Shown: piece after piece, positions 56,660-64,000 of the stretch | Layout: every line of letters begins with the position of its first letter | Numbering within the stretch: position 1 is the first letter of the stretch | Assembly: GCA_907163345.1 (NCBI GenBank) | Contig: CAJQUN010000003.1 | Span: forward strand, 5,140,108 to 5,204,107 | Source: Haberlea rhodopensis | Taxonomy: Eukaryota > Streptophyta > Magnoliopsida > Lamiales > Gesneriaceae | DNA: 64,000 bases | Direction of reading: 5' to 3' | Notes under the pieces: generated by a model | What the model was told of the DNA's origin: nothing | The model's database searches: none | The model's input: only the letters and a program-made list of their open reading frames with translations | Translations under genes and position numbers: made by a program

Positions 56660-57835
56660 ATGGTTAGAAGCAAAGGGCGAGGGCCAATGTCGGGGAGGGA
56701 TAAACCACTGACTCCCCCACGATCATGCCCAGAACCAGAAGGGGTTGGGGAGGCTGGATCATCGCAGAATGCTTCACGAGTATTACCTACCCAAGGAATA
56801 CCCATGGAACATTTAACTGAGGTGATTGACAAAACTGTTGGAGAAGTTATGAAGCAATTCATGACTCCCCCCCCCCCCCCCCCCTGTCAGGAAGAAAGTA
56901 AAGAAGAGGAAGAAGATTCGACTTCTATAAAGAAGTCGGAGGAGGAGGTGGAAGAATCGAAAGATTTCCTTAATCGTTCAAATGATGAAATAGATATGGC
57001 TTTGCACCATCAAATGGAGGATCTAAAGGAGGAGCTACAAAGAATGCGCAATAAAATGGAAGGCCGTATTAACTCGGCAAGAAGAAGCACTCCATTCACT
57101 CCCCAGGTCATTGATGATCCTCTGCCTATTAATTTCAGAACTTTGAGTGTGGGGAATTATGATGGTAGCACAGATCCAGAAGAATATTTATCTCGATTTG
57201 AGAATGCCTCACTTCTTCATCAGCTGTCAGATGGGGTGAAGTGTAGAGTGTTCTTGACTACTCTAGCCGGCGCTGCTCAGTCATGGTTCAATCAGTTACC
57301 ATCAGGAATAGTGGATTCCTTTCCCAAATTCAGCTCGTTGTTCCTTCATCAATTCGCGAGCAGTAGAAGTTGCAAGAGAACAGCCTTGAGTTTGTTCGGT
57401 CTCAGGCAGATGGATAAGGAGTCCCTGCGGGATTTTCTGAAAAGATTCAATCAAGCATGCCTTGATGTTCCGCATGTGACATCTGAAATACTATCCAGCG
57501 CTTTCACCCAAGGGTTGAGAGAGGGGGATCTGTTCAGATCGTTGGCCAAGAAGCCACCATCCAACTATGATGAATTACTGGGGCGTGCCTCTAAATATAT
57601 TAATTTGGAGGAAGCGCAGAGGATGAAGCAGAAGAAGGAAATAAAAAATGGTGGTGAAGTCAATAGGAAGGAGAGGCCATTGGAACAGCCCAAGAGGAAC
57701 TTTGATCAGTACCTACCGATGAGACCTTATCGGGAGGTAGCCATGAATCAAATTATGCCGAAGAGGGGTCGGGGGGGGACCATATGGAAGAGGAGTATTC
57801 CGAGGAGGAAGTGCCCGAGGAGGGAGTTTTCATGA
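56660..57835 (+). CDS. Tat-type gypsy Gag
   Basis: 391 codons of capsid protein. An acidic N-terminal region contains a proline run encoded by a C16-18 homopolymer at 56867-56884, then a coiled-coil-like segment (DLKEELQRMRNKMEGRI), then the gag core (NYDGSTDPEEYLSRFEN; VFLTTLAGAAQSWFNQLP; FLKRFNQACLDVP). The frame ends in a different phase from protease. A G8 run at 57771-57778 is a likely slip point, so the true ORF may extend into pol. The C-terminal 20 residues are then probably out of frame. Confidence 0.8.
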   Translation: MVRSKGRGPMSGRDKPLTPPRSCPEPEGVGEAGSSQNASRVLPTQGIPMEHLTEVIDKTVGEVMKQFMTPPPPPPCQEESKEEEEDSTSIKKSEEEVEESKDFLNRSNDEIDMALHHQMEDLKEELQRMRNKMEGRINSARRSTPFTPQVIDDPLPINFRTLSVGNYDGSTDPEEYLSRFENASLLHQLSDGVKCRVFLTTLAGAAQSWFNQLPSGIVDSFPKFSSLFLHQFASSRSCKRTALSLFGLRQMDKESLRDFLKRFNQACLDVPHVTSEILSSAFTQGLREGDLFRSLAKKPPSNYDELLGRASKYINLEEAQRMKQKKEIKNGGEVNRKERPLEQPKRNFDQYLPMRPYREVAMNQIMPKRGRGGTIWKRSIPRRKCPRREFS

Positions 57836-57842
57836 AGGAAGA

Positions 57843-58573
57843 ATGGATGTAAGGCGAGGAGCTGACGATGACTTGAGAAACAGTGCTCCTTTCCCCCGGA
57901 ATAATGTTAATCCCGGGAGAGGAGTACTTCAGCCAGTCCCTTGGGCAGTACGGGGGGAAAGAGGGGAGGCAGAAAATCAAGTTACCAGGGAGAGAACCAT
58001 GAGCAATGTTCCTAACCGAGGGACTATACATATAATTTCGGGAGGAACATCATGTGGAGATTCTAACCGAGCAAGAAAAAGTTATGCTCGAAAACTCGAA
58101 GTGTTATCCATTAATCCAAGTCATACTCAGGAGAGTCCTTCTATAGCTTTCGGACCTGCCGATTTACAAGGGATTTATTTTCCCCACGAGGATGCACTGG
58201 TAATTTCAGCCACAATAGCCAACTATAATTTGCAAAGAATCTTCGTTGATACAGGCAGCTCGGCGGATGTGCTCTTCCTTAATACGTTGAAGCAGATGGA
58301 ATTAGGAAGTATAGCTGTGCAAAAAGTAAATACTTCTTTGCATGGGTTTACTGGAGAAGCCATAAGTCCTATAGGACAAGTGTCTTTACCCGTCACATTA
58401 GGAGAGGAGCCCAAGACAAAGACGAAGATGATCACCTTCCTCATAGTGGATGCACCCTCCTCCTATAATATAATATTGGGTCGCCCGGCGTTAACGGCCT
58501 TCGAAGCAGTTGCTTCTACTTACCACCTGAAGATAAAATTCCCGGTAGGAGAGGAAGTGGGACAAGTAAGAGG
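57843..58573 (+). pseudogene. gypsy protease region, truncated
   Basis: Open frame with the retropepsin active site (RIFVDTGSSADVLFLNTL at about 58236) and the downstream ILGRPALTAFEA motif. Sequence after 58573 belongs to the inserted copia LTR; the last 27 codons of the open frame are LTR-encoded. RT and integrase are not in this window. Confidence 0.8.
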
Positions 58574-59734
58574 TGTTAGGATCGGTCCGGAGTGTTTAGA
58601 GGGGGGGGTGAATGAACACTCCTTACAAAATTTATCCCTTGTGATTTCTTTCTGATTAGTGAAAGAAATCTGTTACTTAATCAACTCTTTGAACAGAACA
58701 GACCACTAATAAGTAAGTGCGGAAACGGTCTGCTCTTGTGTAAGTAAGAGCAGCTCGATGGCTAAGTGCAGAATGACAAGACACAGGATATGTTTCTGGA
58801 AGTTCGAAGGTGGTGTAATCCTTCTACGTCTCCCCTTCTTCCAATTAAGGAAGGTTTATACTAGAAGACTTTGATTTATACAATCCTTTTGTACAAACCC
58901 GATTCAGGCTGGATTTACCTCACTACCAGTCTGAAACTCCTAGTCACTCAACCTGCTCAGACTCACTCTGTCTGACAGTTACGATATGTTGCTTACTTCT
59001 ATTTTTCAATACACAATGCGCACAGTGATCCTTCAATGATCAAATGTTACAAAGTAATTGCGCTTAAATAAATAACTTCAGCTCGAAGGCTTCTGAACTT
59101 TGTAGGCGTGTGCTGTTTTGCTTTCTTGTATATTTTTCAATTGATCAGCGAGTTATCGAGTCCAGAGTTTTGCATCTGTTTGTTGCATCCTTTTATAGTT
59201 GAAGGTAGCAACGGCATTGTTTCCCTTAATGTGCAGCTATGACTCTTTTTAAACTCTGAGAAAGCTACAGTCTTCTTCTTCAGGACACTTGCCGTTCTGG
59301 TATATGCTTTCGGCGACTGTCAGGTAAGCTCTTCTTTGTCTTCTTACCTATTATGGCAATCTTCAGTCTTTGGTCCTTTGTAGCATTAATTGCAGCATTA
59401 AATGCTACAATAAATATCCGTTGATGATTCGGACTGAGAAGCCATCCTTTATGTATCCTAGACTGCTCTGATCTGATAAAGGTTGAGATCGATCTGAAAC
59501 ATCGATCTATTCATTCTGGAATCCATCGATCCGGTCTGATATGCAATATTCTTTATCAGTTTGCTCTGATATGTCCGATCGATCTGGTATGCCTAATTTC
59601 CATCGATCCGGTCTGAAATGCTTTGTCATCTTGCTCTGTTGAGTCCGATCGATCTGGTCAACCTGATTTCTATCGATCCGGTCTGAACTGTTTTGTCATC
59701 TTTAAAATCTCATCGATAAGGTCCGGAACTAACA
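58574..59734 (-). repeat. 3' LTR, 1161 bp
   Basis: Contains AGAGGGGGGGGTGAATGAAC near its outer end, a phrase typical of Sirevirus LTRs, and repeated ATCGATCCGGTCTGA motifs (59525, 59601 and 59673; also TCCGATCGATCTGGT at 59576 and 59645). Confidence 0.85.
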
Positions 59735-59752
59735 AATTCCCCCTTTTTGATG
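59735..59752 (-). other. Polypurine tract
   Basis: On the minus strand AAAAAGGGGGAATTT abuts the LTR start TGTTAGTTCCGG. Confidence 0.8.
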
Positions 59753-60002
59753 ATGACAAAACCTAGCTACTAAGTCTTTTTAACCAGTCTTGATAAGAGC
59801 TCTGAAGCGAATGCTTTTCGGATCGATTACTTCTTTGTTCAAAATAAATGAACATTATTAAGTTTGATCGATTCAATCTTTTATTATTAAGCCTTTATTA
59901 AAGTTCAAAATAAATGAACAAGGACTTAATCAAAAGAAGATTTTATAGATCATCAAGAAGTCCTAAATACAGACAGTCTGATAAGTTAAAAGACTAAGAC
60001 TG

Positions 60003-61265
60003 CTATCTTCTTGAGCTTGGAGGCGGCTTGAAGTCTGTCTTCTTTTCCCCCTTTTTGTCAGCAGCAATCTCTTGAAGGAATTCAACAACTTGGGCTAGCT
60101 GCGCGCTGATAGCGTCAAGACGAACGTCTTGAGCGCGGAGGGAGTTAGAAACAGATGCTCTGACTTCAGTGGCTAACTCGACCTGCTCCTTCCTCAGACT
60201 GTTCTTGTAGGAGGCTTGTTGAGAAAACAGATCGTTGATGCCGCGCTGGAGGCTTCCGATACTGGCAGTCATTTTCTCTTTGAAAGAATTAAAGTCCAAA
60301 GTTGTGACTCTTTGACTTTGATGAACTTCGAGAATTCGTTGAGTTAATGACAGACAGTTATCAGAAAAATGCTGGATAGTCCGTGCCAGGGATGGAGGTG
60401 CATCAGATAGCTGGCTGGGAGAGTGATCTGATGATGACATAGCATGATCAACTTCTTCAGCAATCGGCACGATTGAAGAAATGGCAGCTTGATGACTTTC
60501 GGATCGGATCAGAGCGACCAGATCCGAAGAAAAACTATGAATGAATGCCAAATCTTCATCTGATGATCCCGGAGGAGAGTGGGGACTGGAGGGTTCCTCA
60601 TCTTGGAGAGCTGCAACCACTGAAGATACCACCAAATCCGGATCGATGAGGTCTGGTGCTTCAGTTGGTGCACATGCCTCAGCTGGACTGTTGTGAGCAT
60701 GGGAGGCTGATGACTTCAATGGGATAGATGTTGTCGGAGAGTCCAACAGAACATGCATTGATTCATCATCTGTTGCAGACGGAGCATTAGGCAATGGCTG
60801 CTCCGCTGTAGGTTCTGGTACGAGTGCTGCAGGTTGGTCTTCTGTCTGTTTTGCTTCAGCAGAAGGAATAACCTCGATAAAGGGTTCTGCCAGAGTCTTG
60901 CTGACAGAAGGATGATCCGGGCTGGTGGCTGGAGTGGAGATACCTAGCACCTGTCGTTGAAAGCGGACAGCTAGGGATAGAGCATGAATGTCCATCTCAA
61001 GTTGAGCAATCACAGCCCCATCATCTCTGGCAGTAGGAGCAAGCGGATCGAAGTTCTTCTTTTTGGCAGTGAGAAGCAGATTGGCCAGTCTGAATCTGTG
61101 TTTTGCCGTAAATAGCCCTCTGCGCTGCACCGCAAGTCGAACATCATCAGTTTCAGTGCCTCTCAGAACCTCGTCTTCCATCTTCTTCAGTCTGTGCAAC
61201 TTTCCATAGAACATGTCAATGTGGTGGACAGTCCGGGTACTGGACATATTCATCAAAGACCACAA
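60003..61265 (-). pseudogene. Envelope-like ORF, C-terminal part
   Basis: 420 codons. It begins in the overlap with the upstream ORF (61216-61265) in a different frame, so the two are most likely one region split by an indel near 61220-61260. The first about 110 residues continue the conserved domain (HHIDMFYGKLHRLKKME; RFRLANLLLTAKKK). A long Ser/Pro/Glu-rich region follows, then a heptad-like helical segment (about residues 300-400) and a basic tail ending SSRR. No clear membrane segment is seen. Its role in Sireviruses is unproven. Confidence 0.7.
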
Positions 61266-62454
61266 GGAGTTCAGCTAGCTTCTCATCAACATCCTCCATA
61301 GCGATGTCGATGGCAGTCTGTGCAGCAGATTTGGGTTTAGAAGAGATGGGTTCAGTGAGAATGTCTTTTCCCTTACCGGTGGAGGAAGGAGACTTAATCC
61401 CTGATTGGGTATAGTCACCCAACTCAGTGATAACTATCCCTTTGACTACGGGATTGGCAGAGGGAATTCTAGGGGTGACTTTGGGTGCAGGGGTTGAGGC
61501 TTGTGAAGGCTGAGTGGGGGGTTGAGGTGCAGGGGTTGCTTTAGTGGGTTGCAGTATGGGTGGAGGTAGATGTCTGGTTGGTTTGGTAATCTGGGTTCGG
61601 GGCTTTTTGGGAAGTGGCTTGGTTGGGGATGAGTGAGCAGACTGGGTTTCTTCTGAGTCAGTCTGAATGGTCAGCTTCCGCTTGACCCGAGGTTTGCGCA
61701 CATCAGCTGGTTCCTCGTCCTTCTCAATCTTGACTGAGACCAGAGTGGTAGGAGTAGGCGGAACACTCTTGGACTTCAGCAGTGCAAGCCCTTTGGAGTT
61801 GAGTACCTTAAAGGGGCGGAGAGCAGATGGCTTGCTCAGCTCGAGGCCTAAGGACTCCAAGAGCTTGCTGAGAGGAACAGCAAAGCATACGGCGTGCTTG
61901 GATGCAATCACCGTTTCCAGCAGTACTCCATACAAAATCATGGACCAGTTTATCTTCTGTCCAGATACAATAGCTGCCATGGCCCTGAACTTCTCGGCGG
62001 TTACAGCATCAAAGCTTCCTGCTTTACCCAAAAGTGGCTTGGCGACCACTTCGCACAGCACCTGGAAATGGAAGAGCATTTCCTTCTTCTTAAATGAGGG
62101 TTGCAACCGGTGGCCAGAAATAGAGATCTTCCCCTGAAGATCTAAGAGAGATGCTGGAGGAGTCTGTCCGAACTCTGTCAGGCCGGAACTGGGGAGGCCA
62201 AAGGTCTTGGCCATTGTTGTTGGCGAGATCTCGAAAGATTTGCCCTTGACAGTGGTAGAGATGGATGACTTCCGGGAGACGGCGTTGGCGAACAGCTCGC
62301 GGATCTCTGGTTCATAAACAACTGATCCGCACTCCAAAAAATTCCGTAAACCAGAGGATTCCAGGGCTCTGAAAATTGACACCATCGCAGCATCTTCTCC
62401 CCTGTAGATATCATCAAACTCAACGGAGAGTGAGTTATGAGTGATGGTAGCCAT
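61216..62454 (-). CDS. Sirevirus envelope-like / plant transposon protein domain
   Basis: 412 codons from the ATG at 62454. The N-terminal about 230 residues (FRALESSGLRNFLECG; YEPEIRELFANAV; KINWSMILYGVLLETV) match the putative plant transposon protein domain found in the extra ORF of Sireviruses. A proline-rich basic linker (PTRHLPPPILQPTK and similar) follows with nuclear-localisation-like KRK and KKPR patches. Such ORFs are called envelope-like by position; I see neither an N-terminal signal peptide nor a fusion peptide. It ends where the frame changes into the overlapping downstream ORF. Confidence 0.75.
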   Translation of the reverse strand: MATITHNSLSVEFDDIYRGEDAAMVSIFRALESSGLRNFLECGSVVYEPEIRELFANAVSRKSSISTTVKGKSFEISPTTMAKTFGLPSSGLTEFGQTPPASLLDLQGKISISGHRLQPSFKKKEMLFHFQVLCEVVAKPLLGKAGSFDAVTAEKFRAMAAIVSGQKINWSMILYGVLLETVIASKHAVCFAVPLSKLLESLGLELSKPSALRPFKVLNSKGLALLKSKSVPPTPTTLVSVKIEKDEEPADVRKPRVKRKLTIQTDSEETQSAHSSPTKPLPKKPRTQITKPTRHLPPPILQPTKATPAPQPPTQPSQASTPAPKVTPRIPSANPVVKGIVITELGDYTQSGIKSPSSTGKGKDILTEPISSKPKSAAQTAIDIAMEDVDEKLAELLVVFDEYVQYPDCPPH

Positions 62455-62864
62455 ATGAAAGGAGTTTAAGGAAGGTGCGAAGAGTAAGAGAGTAAGAGAG
62501 TGAGAGAGTAGAAAGCGGTAAACTGTAAAAAGTGAAAAAGTTATGAAATGTGCAGCCCGCTAAATAGGAGAGAGAAGACACGTGTCTTTATCTCCAAGAC
62601 TGAGAAATAAACTATTCAAAATGAACGGTCAGGATAAAGAAAGATAAGGCGGTTAAAGTACAACTAGTTAAAAGGTTAATCAGTCCGGGCTGTTTTGTTT
62701 TATTTTAAAAACAGATTATTGTCCAATCAGATCATAGGATAAAATCAGACTGACAAGGATCGGTCTGAAAGTTCGGACCGGTCTGTGTCTTTCTGAACAT
62801 TGTATTATCGATCTGTAGTGACAAAAATCGTTAAGATCGAAAAGAATAAAAATATCTAAATGAA
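62455..62864 (-). other. Spacer between pol and extra ORF
   Basis: Non-coding, about 410 bases, presumably the leader from which the extra ORF would be expressed. An AGAGTAAGAGAGTGAGAGAG purine run lies at 62483-62510. Confidence 0.5.
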
Positions 62865-64000
62865 TTAAGATAAGTCAATTAAACCAAGAATTTGACGGAA
62901 ATAATTGAACTTAGCCTCAGGAAGTGGTTTGGTGAAGATGTCTGCTGCTTGCTGCTCTGTTGAAATGTGTTCGATCCGAATTTCCTTTTTGCCAACATGA
63001 TCTCGAATAAAATGATGTCGAATATCAATGTGCTTTGTTCGAGAGTGCAAAACTGGATTATACGTTATAGCGATTGCACTTGTGTTGTCGCAAAATATCG
63101 GAGAGTCAACAGCTTGAATGCCGTAGTCTTTGAGCTGGTGTTGAATCCAGAGCATTTGAGCGCAACAGCTTCCAGCGGCTAGGTATTCTGCCTCAGCTGT
63201 GGATGTGGCAATAGATGTCTGCTTCTTACTGAACCAAGAGATCAATCTTTCACCTAGAAATTGACATGTTCCACTGGTGCTTTTACGATCGATCTTACAC
63301 CCAGCGTAGTCTGCGTCTGAATATCCGATCAAGCTGAAGTTTGAATCTTTGGAGTACCAAAGACCAAGGTTCTGAGATCCTTTTAAGTATTTCAGAATAC
63401 GCTTGGCAGCAATGAAATGTGATTGCTTTGGTTCTGACTGAAATCTGGCGCACATACAGACTGAAAACATTATATCGGGCCGGCTTGCTGTAAGATATAA
63501 TAGTGATCCGATGAGTCCTCTATACATGGTTACTTCAACTGCCGTTCCCCCTTCGTCCTTGTCTAACTTGATTGTTGGACTCATTGGAGTTGATGCAGTT
63601 GAGCATGTTTCCATTCCAAATCTCTTGAGGAGCTCTTTGGTATACTTGGTCTGATTGATGAAAATGCCATTGTTGAGCTGTTTTACTTGAAGACCCAGAA
63701 AGAAAGACAATTCTCCCATCATGCTCATTTCGAACTGTCCCTGCATTAACTTAGAAAACTTCTCGCATAGTTTGGGGTTAGTTGACCCAAAGATTATGTC
63801 ATCAACATAAATCTGAACTAAGAGGGTGTGTTCCCCCTTAATGAATTTAAAGAGAGTTTTATCTACCGAACCGATCTGGAAGTCGTGGTTCAGCAGAAAT
63901 TGAGATAGAGTGTCATACCAGGCTCTTGGAGCTTGTTTCAGACCATACACTGCTTTATTCAGTAGATATACATGATTAGGATACGAATGGTTCTGAAATC
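62865..64000 (-). CDS. Sirevirus-type RT (end) and RNase H, 5' partial
   Basis: The open frame reaches the window edge: codons upstream of the first methionine (63950) continue through NHVYLLNKAVYGLKQAP to 64000. RT palm active site IYVDDIIFGST at about 63800; then GELSFFLGLQVKQLNNGIFI, the connection, and RNase H (GYSDADYAGCKIDRKSTSG; TSIATSTAEAEYLAAGSC; FCDNTSAIAI; HSRTKHIDIRHHFIRDHV), ending at the stop at 62865-62867. All catalytic motifs are present and there is no frameshift. The N-terminal RT, integrase, protease and gag are outside the window. Confidence 0.9.
   Translation of the reverse strand, partial: FQNHSYPNHVYLLNKAVYGLKQAPRAWYDTLSQFLLNHDFQIGSVDKTLFKFIKGEHTLLVQIYVDDIIFGSTNPKLCEKFSKLMQGQFEMSMMGELSFFLGLQVKQLNNGIFINQTKYTKELLKRFGMETCSTASTPMSPTIKLDKDEGGTAVEVTMYRGLIGSLLYLTASRPDIMFSVCMCARFQSEPKQSHFIAAKRILKYLKGSQNLGLWYSKDSNFSLIGYSDADYAGCKIDRKSTSGTCQFLGERLISWFSKKQTSIATSTAEAEYLAAGSCCAQMLWIQHQLKDYGIQAVDSPIFCDNTSAIAITYNPVLHSRTKHIDIRHHFIRDHVGKKEIRIEHISTEQQAADIFTKPLPEAKFNYFRQILGLIDLS

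Larger units (their letters stand above)
55964..58573 (+). mobile_element. Ty3/gypsy (Tat-type), 5' part
   Basis: 5' LTR, primer-binding site, gag and protease of a Tat-lineage gypsy element. It is cut at 58573 by the Sirevirus-like element whose LTR starts at 58574. The rest of this element is expected beyond the right edge. The Tat call rests on the TTGGCGCCGTCTGTGGG primer region and the gag sequence. Confidence 0.8.
58574..64000 (-). mobile_element. Sirevirus-like copia element, partial
   Basis: A minus-strand element nested in the Tat-type element. Its 3' LTR (58574-59734) has ends TGTTAG...CTAACA. The order on the minus strand is pol (from beyond 64000 to 62865), an extra envelope-like region (62454-60003), a polypurine tract and the LTR. 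That order, an extra long ORF after pol, is the hallmark of the SIRE/Maximus copia branch. The 5' LTR and gag lie outside. The surviving RT/RNase H is free of stops, so it is younger than the other copia elements here. Confidence 0.85.

Overview
The window is eukaryotic nuclear DNA from a flowering plant, most likely a eudicot. The evidence is AT-rich intergenic DNA, genes with GT-AG introns, plant-only families (DUF3511, a brassinosteroid receptor, NF-YC), and a dense, nested load of plant LTR retrotransposons plus small TIR elements and a SINE. The species cannot be named from the sequence alone.

Layout. 1-1.3 kb: a small intact DUF3511 gene and a fragment of an unrecognised gene. 1.3-7.3 kb: a decayed Ty1/copia element with an intact 5-bp target duplication. 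7.4-11.1 kb: a CDK-like kinase pseudogene split by an internally deleted copia remnant. 12-15.6 kb: a three-exon, apparently intact gene for a 191-aa plant-conserved protein of unknown role, with a MITE in its first intron. 17.8-25.3 kb: a second minus-strand copia element carrying a gypsy-like LTR insertion. 25.9-29.0 kb: an NF-YC-like gene broken by frameshifts and by a solo gypsy LTR inside an exon. 29.9-37.4 kb: a very young chromovirus-type gypsy element with 2057-bp LTRs that has lost its reverse transcriptase. 37.4-44.2 kb: AT-rich intergenic DNA with a PIF/Harbinger-like element and local duplications. 44.5-48.1 kb: an intronless BRI1 orthologue with one 1-bp frameshift. 48.1-55.7 kb: SINE, (TA)n, a Mutator-like element, and a second element filled with an orientation-switching repeat. 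56.0-64.0 kb: the 5' part of a Tat-type gypsy element into which a Sirevirus-like copia element with an envelope-like ORF has inserted; that element runs off the right edge.

There is no operon-like organisation. The host genes are unrelated (brassinosteroid perception, a CCAAT-binding subunit, a protein kinase, two unknown small proteins). The striking pattern is decay: of the recognisable host genes only the DUF3511 gene and the 191-aa gene read cleanly. The kinase and the NF-YC-like gene are clearly broken, and the BRI1 copy carries a single frameshift that could be real or an assembly error.

The best candidates for something undescribed are: (i) family-specific GC-rich palindromes in 3-5 copies inside the LTRs of three separate retroelements; (ii) the 1.1-kb orientation-switching GTGCACGAA/TTCGTGCAC array inside a TIR-like element; and (iii) the young, RT-less but otherwise in-frame gypsy element. 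All reading was by eye; LTR divergence counts and splice sites are manual.
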